The notes: a model not told the origin generated them from the letters alone. A DNA stretch of 64,000 nucleotides from Hyaloperonospora brassicae (GCA_947650285.1 CANTFL010000040.1:1-64000); one strand, 5' to 3'. Numbered from the stretch's first letter, positions 9,665 through 20,150 are shown. Made by a program: numbers and translations.

Positions 9665-10462
9665 TTAGCAAAACTCGCAAGCACGTATGTACTTGCGTAA
9701 AAACTGATACTGGCGTGGCCAGTAAAGGTCACGACTTACCGTGAGGTAAGTCTTTTCTATCCCACGATGGCCACCTGTTGGGGCATCGTGACTTTCATAC
9801 ATGATGTGTAATCGCAAATCATTATGAATGGGGAGGGCGACACGAGGCGTGTCGCCGTCAAAGGCTGTATAATATAACAGTCCGTTACGCGTTGTGTATT
9901 GATCCGATGAGGATCGGTACAAAGCCGGTAAATTCTTCAATGATTTACTGGATAGATGCACCAGATGATCCATCAATCGCAGAATATCCTTATCTTCTGC
10001 GTATGCCTTTCGTACGTCGTCAAGTAAGCTTGACGACGGAACACTGGCTGTCAGTGTCGCAACAGTGGGCTTATCCTCGCTGTTGGATTGTGCGTCCGGC
10101 TCGAAATCGGGCCGGCGCGAAAGCGCATCAGCGACGTCACTAAGTCGTCCTGGTTTATACTCCACGGAGAAGTTATACTCCGCGAAGAAAGACAGCCACC
10201 TCGCCATTCTCTGCGAGATGCGTGGGCTGTTTACGGCCGTGCGTAATGACGCATGGTCCGTATAGACAACAAACGGTCTATTTCCCAAGAGATAGACCCG
10301 GAACTTAGCCAGTGCATATTTCATGGCAAGGAGTTCCTTGTCATGCACTGGGTAATTGCGCTCAGCTGCTTGCAGATGACGCGACTGATAACAGATGACG
10401 CGCTCCGCGCCATCTGCGTCAAACTGCATTAACGCACAGCCGATTGCAAAATCGCTGGCGTC
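9665..10462 (-). pseudogene. RNase H and integrase HHCC domain of Gypsy-A1
   Basis: It is in frame with the RT ORF, separated by a single TGA at about 10463. RNase H words are AERNYPVHDKELLAMKYAL, VVYTDHASLRT and DVADALSRR (catalytic acidic residues visible). The integrase zinc-binding module follows: HDAPTGGHRG with both His, then CEFC, ended by a TAA (9665-9667) where related elements have Gln. Length and order are normal for a chromovirus; only the two point stops disrupt this part. Confidence 0.9.
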
Positions 10463-12157
10463 TCAGACCACATGAAATGGTCTGTCCTGATCTGCAATCT
10501 CCAATATCGGCGAATGCATCAAGCTTTGCTTGATACCCTCAAAGGAACGCTGACACTCAGCGTTCCATGACCACTTGACATTTTTCTTGAGCAAGCAAGA
10601 AAGATGAACAGTCATCTCGGCGTAGTTGCGCGAGTACTTGTGCAAGTACGCCGCTAAACCAAGGAACTTTCGAAGTCCCTTGACATCGACTGGCACAGGC
10701 CAGTCGGTGATCGTCTTGATCTTTTCGGGATCAGGGCGTACGCCGTGTTTACCCACGATGCACCCAAGAAGTGGTATTTCGCTAGCCGCGAATATACACT
10801 TCTTGAGGTTGGCGTAAAACTTATGCTTGCGCATAAGTTGAAGAACCTGACGAACGTGAGTTCTGTGAACTTCAACGTCCGTCTTTCCGTCCATAGCCCG
10901 GCTATGGACGAACACATCGTCGAAGTAACTCGGTGCGAAGTCTCGCACCGGTCTCAACAGATTTGTTACACATCTGTTGAATGTTGCAGGGGCATTGCTC
11001 AGCCCCTGTGGCATAACTAGCCACTCCCACAGCATCCCGCTGGTGGTACTCACTACCGTAAACGGGATATCCCGATCACGCATGAGGATCTGATAGAATC
11101 CATCCATCAGATCCATGGACGAAAATATGGTACTCTTTGACATACCATCTATGATTACGTCCTTCCTCGGTATCGGCGTCTGAGCCGGTACCGTTGAAGC
11201 GTTCAACTTGTTGAACGCGTGCACTATCCGCCATCCTCCTGTAGCCTTTCGCACACAGAAGGTCGGAGAGCTGTGAGAGGATGTTGATTCCTTAACATGG
11301 CCCGCTGCTAATCGATTGGCAAAGAACTTGTCGATCGCTAGTACTTGTTCACGAGGCAGTGGCCACTGCTTCATGACACAGTACTTCGAGCCCGGTCTGA
11401 GCTCGATCTCGTGTCGAGTGCCTTTGTCCTTAGGCAACTCGCAAGGTCCGGATTCAGGGAATACGTCCTTGAATTCGATCAAATCCTTATACAAATGATT
11501 TGCCTGAAGTGACTCCCAGGATTGAGACGTGTATCGCTCAATCCGAGTCTTCCCATCGAGGACACTTTCGTCCATCGATGAGCTGCTGAGAACCCGTTCG
11601 TTCTCAGCAAATACTGTCGCCGACCGAATATCGGCCACATACTCATCCTCTGTGACGAGTATGCAGATCTGCTTGACTTTGCCACTACGCAGATCACGCA
11701 AGAACCGTTTCGGTCCTAGCGTTGGCAGCTGAGTTATCTCCGAAATTAACTTCGGAGGCACAATCAGATCAAGCGTATAAGCGCCTACGCTTGATCCGTC
11801 ATTAACCAAGACGTTCAACGTCTCGGTTACTTCCTGGGAACTACTTTCCACAGGTTGCTGAAGGCCTAATTCTTTAGCAAGTGACTCTTGAGGAATTTCT
11901 TCCTCAAGTGCGTAGGGACTTATTCCCTCGACATCTTCTGACTGTGGCTGTGCAACCACAGTCAGGTACCGATCCTCTACGGTCGACTCTCCAGTCGACC
12001 TAGGATTTCCATGTTGCCCTTTGAAGGCAACAGGTTTCTTTTGTCGAAGATGCTGCCCGCTAGGCATGCATCCATGTCCCGGTCCACTCGACTTCTTCGA
12101 GTGGTGGACCTTCGGCGCAGCCTGTACTTCTGTACAGCCGCCGGGAGCTTGCTCCAC
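10463..12157 (-). pseudogene. Reverse transcriptase ORF of Gypsy-A1 (564 codons)
   Basis: This is the longest clean frame in the element. Residues 1-200 or so are the protease-RT linker with acidic, low-complexity sequence. The RT then follows the order SPTFCVRKATGGWRIV, FSSMDLMDGFYQI, WLVMPQGLSNAPATF, and the catalytic YFDD at 10916-10927 (SYFDDVFVHSR). The RT thumb (CIVGKHGVRPDPEKI) and the connection (FLGLAAYLHKYSRNYAEM) follow. It ends at a TGA in place of the Cys codon of the first RNase H motif (DASD follows). All RT catalytic residues are intact, so death here is by one point mutation. Confidence 0.93.
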
Positions 12158-12211
12158 AGTGTAGTGATCAACTACACTGTGATCTTGTGCAGTCGTGCTA
12201 ACGACAGAACC

Positions 12212-12715
12212 TCAAGTGAGGCCATCGCACTCACTCGCAGAACATCCACACGCTTGTGGACGCTCCAAGATGTTCATCAGATGGCCATCTGATGAACAAG
12301 CGGCAGGCATCTTCACGGATCGATGCTGCCAGCTCACTCTTGTCTTGTACCTTCTGAGCCAAGGTAATCCCAGGATGACATCAAATTTGTCATCCAGATC
12401 CAGTACGATGAAGTCATCATCGTACTGTTCGCCCTCCAACGTGTAGTGGATTCCTACTACACGTTTCTTAACGGTAATCGATGCGCCTGTTGCAAGGCGC
12501 ACCGTCATCCTCGTGAGGGGAATGTCGCGCTAAATGAACTTGAGCCTACGACCCTCTAGTGACTGGCGACGAACAAAGTTGTTCGACGCCCCACAGTCTA
12601 CAAGGGCACGAAGCGACAAATCATTTGTCGATTCCAACTTCAAGGTGATTAGCGAAACGTCATCACCAGGTGCAGAGACACACAATGATTGTGTATCTGG
12701 AGCAACTTTCGTCAA
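12212..12715 (-). pseudogene. Aspartic protease of Gypsy-A1
   Basis: The active-site loop LRALVDCGASNNFVRR (DCGA in place of the commoner DSGA/DTGA) is in the frame 12715-12530. The second half, with MTVRLATGASITVKKRV and FDVILGLPWLRRYKT, is in another frame, 12508-12212, so a frameshift or stop near 12515-12530 splits the enzyme. The DCGAS form also occurs in Gypsy-A2, so it is a family trait. A 28-bp perfect palindrome lies inside at 12271-12298. Confidence 0.85.
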
Positions 12716-12869
12716 GAGATTTGCAAATTCTCTTGAGGTTGCTGGATCAGTAGGGCGCTCCGCCCTTACTGACCCCGAGCTTTTTTTGATGGTCCGTTTC
12801 GATGTTGCGGCTTCGCAACAGCGCTGGACCCACGCACATTGCCCTTTATGGCAAATGGTCGTCCATTTC

Positions 12870-13920
12870 TCTCAGTACTGTTTAATACTGGGCGTGGAGC
12901 ACTACACTCCTATGCGTAGTGCCCTAACTTCTGACAGCGATTGCACTTCAGCAATCGCTTGTTGTTTGAAGAGCGAGGTCTCTCGCTTTCAACATAGCAG
13001 AGGTCCATTGGTTCTGGACCTCCGATCTCTTGTCGTCTCTGTGAACGATAAGATTTTGAGCTAGCATGAGCCTGTCTCATGCTGAAGTCTTCCTATTCCG
13101 CAGCTGATATCACATCTTCCAGCGTATTCACCTCAAGGCGGAACAGGAGGCTCCTGACGGGCCCTTCTGCGAGCCCTTTCATGAACACCGTAATCAACGT
13201 GTGTTCATGAACTGGATTAGCAGTTATACTACTCGCGAGGAGTCGTATATGTTGTGCGTAAGCGTGCACATCACGCTTACCCTGCTTGAGTTTCAGGAGC
13301 TCAGAACGAGCCCTGAACTCAGCGCGTGGCGGCTCAAACGTTCGTTTGAGCCGGGTTTTGAAGGATTCGAGCGACTTAAAAGCGTATGGGTGACTCATCT
13401 TCAGCCCTAAGGCCCAAGTCTTGGCACGTCATGCCAAGTGGGATTGAGCAATGTTATTTTCATTTAGATCATCGTCGAAGCGACTTGCTTCTATGGATCT
13501 GTCTAGTTCGACGAACCATAACAACAGGGAGTCTTCCTCGACTCCACTGTACTTGGAGATGTCAACTTTCATGACTTCGGGACAACGCGCATGTGCCGTC
13601 CCGCCCACAGCAGCATGGAATTGCTGCTATCTCAACAGCTCTGTCTGTTGAGCACCGAGTTCTCTCAACTGCTCGGCCTGTTGAGAGCCTATCCGGTAAA
13701 GCAAGGCTACTTTCTCCCTTTCGTCGACAACTTCATTTTGGATGAACTTGGATATAGCGGCATGTTGTTGGTCTCTGTCTAGAGACTCCAACATGGCGCT
13801 AGTGGCGAACTCGCCTACGGTAGAACTCATTCGTTCTACCGCACTCCATTCGATGTCACTCAAATGGTCAAACCCTTCACGCGTGGCGTGAAAGGTCTCT
13901 TCATCATCCAACATGAACAT
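12870..13920 (-). pseudogene. Gag of Gypsy-A1 (broken)
   Basis: The N-terminal part 13920-13627 (MFMLDDEETFHATREGFDHL) is followed by a stop at 13627. The capsid words DISKYSGVEEDSLLLW and LAWHAKTWALG lead into 13398-13093, with FKTRLKRTFEPPRAEFRARS and LITVFMKGLAEGPVRSL. After another stop, the nucleocapsid knuckle CNRCQKLGHYA-stop-EC lies at 12904-12945. It is a CX2CX4HX4C knuckle whose Tyr codon has become TAG (12910-12912). Gypsy-A2 keeps this knuckle intact. At least three stops make the gag dead. Confidence 0.87.
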
Positions 13921-13946
13921 GTTGGATGCTGTGGTCCTTGGAAGGA

Positions 13947-13964
13947 CTACAAAGTGCTACCAGG
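13947..13964 (-). promoter_or_regulatory. Putative primer binding site of Gypsy-A1
   Basis: On the minus strand, CC then TGGTAGCACTTTGTAG follows the LTR end. The TGG would pair with a tRNA 3' CCA. Gypsy-A2 has the related AGAAGCACTTCGTAG at the same place, and Gypsy-B has TGGTAGACCTCGTAG. The tRNA species is not assigned. Confidence 0.55.
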
Positions 13965-14352
13965 TGAAACGGGGCGCACCCTTGCGTGAACGTAACGCAA
14001 GGGTATCGTACCTCGACAAGCTTACACGAGACAAACGAGGAAGCGTAGAAAAGGAAAATTAAAACTGTTGTATTAATAAATTAGGTCTTTTGTTACTGTC
14101 TCTCTGTTCAACCTGACTTAATTATGTTAATATAACTGAGTGTATAGTGACGTCTCGTCACCACTCATTGCGCGCGTCCTGCGGCGATTGGTGGGTTGAT
14201 ATCATCAAGATATCAACCAATGAGCAGACCCTTTGGTCGCCTCACCAATATCACCACTATCGGTGATATTGTTCAAAAATTATTCAGCTTAATATTCTTT
14301 ATTGTCACTTTCCTTTAAGTGACAATTCCATGTAACGGGCTGCCCCGTTACA
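13965..14352 (-). repeat. Gypsy-A1 5' LTR (388 bp)
   Basis: It is collinear with 6371-6761 and by eye differs at several dozen sites. The same chain of stem-loops is present. The terminal 22-bp palindrome is at 14331-14352. The downstream LTR end reads TGAAACGG on the plus strand where the partner has TGTAACGG. Confidence 0.92.
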
Positions 14353-15158
14353 ATGATTGCTTCCTCCACGACGATGATGTTCGACTTTTCGAAACTTAGG
14401 TCGTATAAAATTCCTTTGACGCGGCCATTCGATGTGTGCGCCCAGGCGTCTACATGAGCCAGAGGTGGAGGGTTCAGTGATCGAATTAGCCAGTGAACAT
14501 GAAGTTGCGGGACAATGGCAATCTCAGGTGAACTTGACAGGATTGCCAGTCTCCAGCGCCATAGATTTGCCTGCTGGTGCGCTTTTTCACCGACTGTGGG
14601 AAGAGCACATGAGCTAGTTGATACCCAAATGCGCTGGAGATGGAGGTGCACAGGTGCAAAGGGCCGCAGTTTGTCATATTTACGTGGCTCCAACAGGCTC
14701 TGCCAGATGTATATAATCCAAGGGTTGTCAGCCCACGAATACGTCGACCATAAGTCTACCTCTTCATGTGTCATTAGAAGAGTGCACCAAACAAGCGAAT
14801 TAGCAATTGTGAACGTCCGTTCATATGATCTGGTCCGACTGAGGTCGATAAAGGAATGGCTGGTGAGCTCCGTAGAGTATATATGCCGCCGGTCGTCCTG
14901 ATTATGGATAGACGGGGCTAGCCAAGGACTTAGCTACTTTAAAAGAGGGTTTTAAACTTTCGGTGATTATTGTACAGCTGCTGACCCGAACGACAAGAGT
15001 CGATATGCTCTCAAATGATGCTAGTTCCGTAGTTTGAGACGCCCATGACCGTACGCTGAGCGAACAGCAGTATGGCGTATTAAACGCTCTGGGTCTTACA
15101 CGCTAGCAATATGGATCTCGGCCAAGCTCGACTAGCCAGCTTGGGCGAGTGCAACTGC
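14353..15158. other. Unassigned spacer
   Basis: No recognisable gene is present. A minus-strand frame from 14774 runs to 14289, but it reads straight across the LTR boundary and so is accidental. The plus-strand frame at 14515-14901 lies opposite it and shows no motif. Confidence 0.6.
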
Positions 15159-15599
15159 TGTATCGGGGCACTGGTAACAACGTACTGGTTGAACAGTACG
15201 GAGCTCACTTCCACGGACAACAGTGATAGTCAGTGCCCTGCTAAGTGTTTCACCAACAAAGAGGAAGGAAAGGAGACTAAGTGAACACTCTAGTCTCTGG
15301 TAAAAGTAAAACTATTATTTAACACAATTGAATCCTAGCAATCTTATGTCTCTTTTATCCTGACTTCATTATATTAATCTAGCTTAACGTATGATGACGT
15401 CTACTCAACACCCATTGCGCGCGTCTAGCAGCGATTGGTGGGTTGATACCATCACGATATCAACAACGGATTAGAATCTTTGGTCGTCTTTAACAAATTC
15501 GTCATGCTCTGTGATTTGTTGAGAGAATTTTTAACGCATTTTTCGATATTGTCATTTTAGCCTTAATGACAATATCTTGTAACGGGCTATTCCGTTACA
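15159..15599 (-). repeat. Solo LTR, Gypsy-A type (441 bp)
   Basis: It runs from TGTATCGGGG to ATTCCGTTACA on the plus strand, with the same block order as the Gypsy-A1 LTR (CATTGCGCGCGTC, GATTGGTGGGTTGATA, and the terminal palindrome 15578-15599). Flanks ACTGC (15154-15158) and ACAGC (15600-15604) differ at one base. No internal region is attached, so it is a solo LTR left by LTR-LTR recombination. Its stem at 15548-15556/15565-15573 differs from Gypsy-A1 by a paired C-G to T-A change. Confidence 0.85.
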
Positions 15600-15604
15600 A
15601 CAGC

Positions 15605-16600
15605 GACGGGTCCATATGGTGGCAAGAAGCGTCGGAGCTGGTAGGTTTGATGCTATATATAAATTATTGCGTGTTGCGAAGCTGCTATTCCGCTCCCATG
15701 CCGGAAGATCAAACACCGGCGATATAAACAATACCGCCGCAGCATTGTAGCATCAAAAATCAAGACGCGGTACTCTATAGTGCTCGCCAGGTGGCTTGTC
15801 ATCGCTAACCGACGCTAAAACATACGAATTCGTGCTGCCCAGTTTACATCTGTGAGACTCGCCGTTCCAACTGCGTACAAAAATACCTCGTCGTCTCGCC
15901 GTGCACTAGCATTTGCATACTAATGAAGGTATCCTTGTGAGCAGATAAATTGAAATATTAATCTTGCTTTTACTTGGTTAAATCCTTTGGTTAGGCAATT
16001 GACCATATCGATACACTATGCTCAACACGTGCAACAACTGGCGTGCATCATGCATAGAAACGTATGGTCATCGACGTGTGCCGAATTCTTTGACGTGCCC
16101 CTCCACTCGAGTTACGATAAGGCTCAAACCTGTAAATCGTCATTCATCGCCTACGACAGCACTTTCACCCATATAGCAAAAAGCAGCAGATCCATCGAGA
16201 AACCTTGCATAATGCCTGATAGGACTTTGCGCGGCTCCGACATCTCGCCATTGACGACAAAATTGAGCTACAGGACCATAATGTATGTTGCGTGTCATGG
16301 CCACAAACGCCTCTGGGAAAACTAATTGTTGAAGCGCTTGTGATAAAACAATATCTGTCAGCCGTATCATACACTTTCTTAAAACCGATTTAGATGATAG
16401 CTCTTCTCTGCATCTACGCAACTGCTGGCTCAGGTTATGCCGTAATCAAGACCGCCATCGACATTATAACTGTTTCGCTCAGCTGACGTCCATGAGGAAA
16501 GCCTTTTTGTAAGCACTTAGTGTACTTTAAAATTCTTGCACTCGTATAGCCACATCTTTTCAGAAAATTTCGTGACCTGTTTCAAGAAAAGAGATAGGTC
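15605..16600. other. Unassigned spacer
   Basis: This is AT-leaning sequence with no recognisable product. The longest frame is 15987-16325 (plus, 112 codons), which has no motif or secretion signal. Confidence 0.55.
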
Positions 16601-16605
16601 GGTAA

Positions 16606-17068
16606 GGGTGACGGGGTGAGCCGTTATATGTACATTAGTACGAATGTATCAATTTTTGAATATTATCTATTTCGATAATATTAAATTTACATCACTAGAG
16701 AAGAGGTAGTGTTGGCCGAATATTACCCAAGATGGCAATTATCTTACGTGCTCTACTTATTGGTTGACGTATACGGTACATCAACCAAGTTAACCACCAA
16801 TCGCCTGTGGACGCGCGCAATGAGTGGTGAGCAAGAATCCTAAATAGGAGATTGTAGTTTAATATAGTTAGACCAAGACAAAAGATGGTATACAAAGAAA
16901 CTTTTCTATATTAAGTACAGTTCTTTTTTTCTCTGAAAGAGCTTCCGAGCTCTATTTTCTTCCTCGCGCTTCCTCACGACATTAGTACGTGACGTCGGGA
17001 CCATGCAGCCTTGTGTTCTGGTAACACAAGGTCTTACCGGTTATCTGGCAAGAGCGCGTTCTGTTACA
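16606..17068 (+). repeat. Solo LTR, Gypsy-A2 type, with perfect GGTAA duplication
   Basis: It is homologous to the LTRs at 37482 and 38716 (CAATCGC, GGACGCGCGCAATGAGTGG, CTTCCTCGCGCTTCCTCACG). The 5' end is mutated (GGGTGACGGGG in place of TGTAACGGGG); the 3' end is CTGTTACA. Target copies GGTAA lie at 16601-16605 and 17069-17073. Internal stems include AATATTATC/GATAATATT near 16660-16680 and GGTTGACGTA/GGTACATCAACC near 16760-16785. Confidence 0.85.
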
Positions 17069-17073
17069 GGTAA

Positions 17074-18060
17074 TTATCCTGTCGTCATAGCCTTAATTTC
17101 GTCGCGGGATGATTTTCCATTTAAGATAATATAGGCGGCTCGCCCTCTCGGAGCAGCTAATTTTTTAATGAGTATCATTGCAGAAAATAGAAATAACGCA
17201 TTATTTTCTTTAAAATGTTGCTCGGGCATCTCCACATGCCGCTTCGTACATAATTAAATTGTCAGAACCCTAAATTGAATCCTCTCGACTTCTTTGTCCA
17301 TATCTCAACGGCTAGGGCGCGTCTCAACTTTGAACAACGAGTAGCTGCTATACGAAATTTTGCTACAGGATTAAATCTAGGTAGCAAAATTGCGTAAATC
17401 AGGCGTTCGTTTTTCGAAGTTAAGACGCGCCTTAGACGTCGGTATATGAACAAAGACGTTAAAGGCGCAACAACGATGATTGAACAGCGTTCTACCATGG
17501 ACTACGTCTAAAACGTAATGCCAAACCATCGCAAAATGATCTGCAATTGACTTAAGGAGCTGTGTAGATCCGCTACAATATTTGCGTAATGTCCGACTTC
17601 AGATGTGCTTGGTTGATCTGCACGTGTATCTGTCAATATAAAACCCAATTCACGGGTGTATCATTTGCATATTTGCGTGCCGAGTGATTTTAAATGAGTT
17701 TGTTTGATCTGCAGCCTGTAAACTCCAAGCGAGCCAGAGCGACAGCTGTGAAGGCATTCGTGAGGTTTCTACAGTCTGAGAATGCAGATTTAAAGTATGT
17801 ATAGGGCTGCATTCAGCGCGACGACTGTGGGTGGACTTTGTGTCTGTAATGAATAAGTAGTGTATGCATCTTGCATTTTTTCGAAGGCAGGACTGGCAAA
17901 CCGCTTGCTAGACATTCTCGCATCAGCATGGAGACCCGAAAGGCGATCTGGATTTTAAGATTGACGTCCCTACATCTCGCCTTATCATGTAAATACGTAG
18001 GCATTTGACGTCGCACGTTGCAGTAAGAGCTATCACCGGAAATGAGAATAATTGACTACT
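17074..18060. other. Unassigned spacer with a 28-bp LTR-tail scrap
   Basis: No gene is recognisable. Near 17550-17577 the words ACTTAAGGAGCTGTGTAG and TCCGCTACA reproduce the last bases of the Gypsy-B LTR in plus orientation, inverted relative to the Gypsy-B LTR end at 18066. No more of an LTR is visible upstream. Confidence 0.5.
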
Positions 18061-18065
18061 GTGAC

Positions 18066-18542
18066 TGTAGCGGGGCTGCACAGCTTCTTGAGTCAGAGGA
18101 TAACTCAACGCTCAACGAGCAACTTTGGGTTAAAGAACCCGAATCAGAGAGTCAACAAGCTCGAGAGATTGCGGTTCCTGTTCTAGGGATACCAAACGAT
18201 TCAAGAGAATCACAGCTCATAATGCTTAAGATCAGCTACACTAACAGGTGTTGCTAGCTCTTCCGATCAGGACGCCTCGTAAGGCACGCGTCTTATGTTG
18301 ATCAAAATGGGAACCGAACTTTATTTCTTCTTTCAACCTGAAAGAACACCTTAGGACAACGCAATTAACCTACTCGCTAATGTCCTAACTAAAATCTCAC
18401 ATAAGATCTCGTAATCAATGGTTGACAGACATCAGTCTTCAACAATTGATACTGTGTTCTGATATTACTTGAAAAGAGGATCCCATCCCTTGTGTGCACC
18501 ACACCTATTGTCGACTACCAGTCGACGTGTAACCCCGTTACA
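18066..18542 (-). repeat. Gypsy-B 3' LTR (477 bp)
   Basis: On the minus strand it starts TGTAACGGGGTTACACG and ends CCCGCTACA. Nearly identical 200-bp blocks are shared with the 5' LTR (from GACAACGCAATTAACCTACT to the end), while the other third has diverged and is about 55 bp shorter. The 5' terminus is a 15-bp palindrome, 18528-18542. Confidence 0.92.
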
Positions 18543-18552
18543 TCCCCCCCAC
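18543..18552 (-). promoter_or_regulatory. Polypurine tract of Gypsy-B
   Basis: On the minus strand a GTGGGGGGGA run abuts the TGTAAC start of the 3' LTR, the expected plus-strand primer position. Confidence 0.8.
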
Positions 18553-18650
18553 CAGACTGACGTTATCTCAAAACGTCAATCGAAGTATTTCCTCGAAGAA
18601 AACGGTGTGTGTGCGCTTTAATCTCGCGGTTGAGCAAAACACGAAACACC

Positions 18651-19980
18651 ATGGCATTGCCACCCCATAAGTTCCTGAATTTCTCTTCCTACCATGGCAT
18701 TGATGTGGAGGAGGACAATGGTAGTGACACCGATGTCCTTGGTGAAGAAAGAACAGTGTTTGACTCACCAGTGCAAGAGGCAACGCCTCATACTGCACCA
18801 AACCCATTTGTTGAGCGTGGCGAAACCACCGCGCTAGGAGCGCAGCATCATGCAACAGATGCAGGTGAATGCCTCATCAACAAACCGCTCGATGAGCAAC
18901 AGGAGTTAATTCTCCAACGAGAGGAGCGTGCTCTACGTCGCACTCATACCCAGACGGTTATTCAAGGCCGGAGTGGCTACGTGTTTTCAACACCTGACGT
19001 GGAGCAACGTCTCCGTCAAACGGAAGGCCGTAGCCTTGCAACATTGGCCATTGGCCCAGCGGCTACGTCGCCAGAAGACATCGCCTTGCGTCAGTCCCTA
19101 CATAAGAGGTATCTCGAACCTTTCATGACCACCCAAGGTCAATACAAGGCACATTTTGAAAGCTTGGCTCGTGGTATTTCGGTTCGACAGACTAGGGGCG
19201 TACCCATCTTGTTGTTTGCCGGCAAGTTGCCTGAAGAGGAGTACAATCAGTTCATCCGTTGAGTATACCGCACGCGGCATCTCAGCAGTGTGCCATCACT
19301 GAGGGCACGTGCCAGTGTGGCTGACGTTTGTCTGGAACGAAAGCTTCGGTACGAATACGCCGATCTCAAGGCCAGAGGCCAGTTGCGTACACGTACTCAC
19401 TACGCTTCAGATACTCCGGTATCCACGGGTTCCGACCCTAAGGCTCTCAGCAACCCGCTACCTCCCACAACTATTGGTGGGAAGCGTCCTCGGACGATTG
19501 AAGACCCTTGCCACGATGTTCAAAAACACCCATGGCGTATGGGCAATCCTGCCGAAGAGGTATCTCATACTACCACGAGTTCTCCGACTCCGGATACCCT
19601 CGCCAATTCACCAGATAATAATATTGTCCCTGACGACGACGTCGTTTCAGGGGCCTCTCCACATGAAACTGGTATTTCCCTTGCTCATAGAGCAGAGTCG
19701 GTGGTGGTCGGTGTACCGAGCGAGGAGCATGAGAAGGTGTTTTGAAGCTGAGAGAACTCCGTGAGACATTGAGTAAGACTCAGAGTGCGTTCGACGCAGT
19801 GCAAGCCCGCGTGCAGTCATTGGAGTTGAATCAACCCGTGTTTACGCATTGGAGATGGGCCAAGCCCTCATGCAGGGTCAACTTGACCTCCTGATTCGGA
19901 TGCAACAGCCGATGGCAAGGCCAATCTACGCGGCGCAAGCGCCTCTAAGGTCACGTGGGACGGGTCCCGATATGGCTTAA
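18651..19980 (+). pseudogene. Antisense accessory ORF of Gypsy-B, coiled-coil C terminus
   Basis: The ATG at 18651 begins MALPPHKFLNFSSYHG; the frame runs 203 codons to a TGA at 19260-19262, then continues in the same frame to 19745. A shift leads to KLRELRETLSKTQSAFDAVQ (a heptad-like coil) and a second shift to LIRMQQPMARPIYAAQ, with the final stop at 19978-19980. The total is about 440 codons. Its N-terminal half has acidic and Ser/Thr-rich stretches and a LILQREERALRR helix. No family is recognised, and it shares no clear sequence with the Gypsy-A antisense ORF. Its position is the same: between integrase and 3' LTR, opposite strand, tail overlapping integrase. The plus-strand promoter would have to lie in or near the 3' LTR. 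Confidence 0.7.
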
Positions 19981-20150
19981 GTAAGCCAACGTAGAACACT
20001 GGATGTGTGCGAAGTTTGCGCGGGAGGTTGAGCGTATACGCAAGTCCCTTCTTGGCGACGACCGTAAAGGGTCCAATGAAGCGCGGACGCAACTTTGTCT
20101 GGATGACCGCTGAAACTACATTTGTATTTAAGTTCTTTGCATTGAGTAGA
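19868..20150 (-). pseudogene. Integrase C-terminal (GPY/F) region of Gypsy-B
   Basis: It reads KLRPRFIGPFTVVAKKGLAY, then LRTHPVFYVGLLKPYRDPS, the GPY/F module found at the end of Gypsy integrases. It is out of frame with the long pol ORF, which stops at 20296; the intervening 20290-20150 carries NVLRHVRDALADSQ in one frame, so one or two frameshifts cut the tail off. The coding end of the antisense ORF lies opposite it. Confidence 0.85.

Larger units (their letters stand above)
6371..14352 (-). mobile_element. Gypsy-A1: Ty3/Gypsy chromovirus with both LTRs
   Basis: Reading on the minus strand: 5' LTR (13965-14352), primer site, gag, protease, RT, RNase H, integrase, chromodomain, polypurine tract, 3' LTR (6371-6761). 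An extra ORF lies on the plus strand at 6894-8500. Flanking pentamers ATAAT (6366-6370) and ATGAT (14353-14357) match at four of five bases, a plausible aged target duplication. The LTR pair differs at many sites by eye, so this is an old insertion. Several stops and frameshifts make it non-autonomous. The element is packed with short perfect inverted repeats throughout. Confidence 0.93.

Noticed and set aside
14289..14774. 161-codon minus-strand frame as a possible gene
   Set aside because: It reads through the 5' boundary of the Gypsy-A1 LTR into the LTR itself and contains no motif, so it is an accidental frame.
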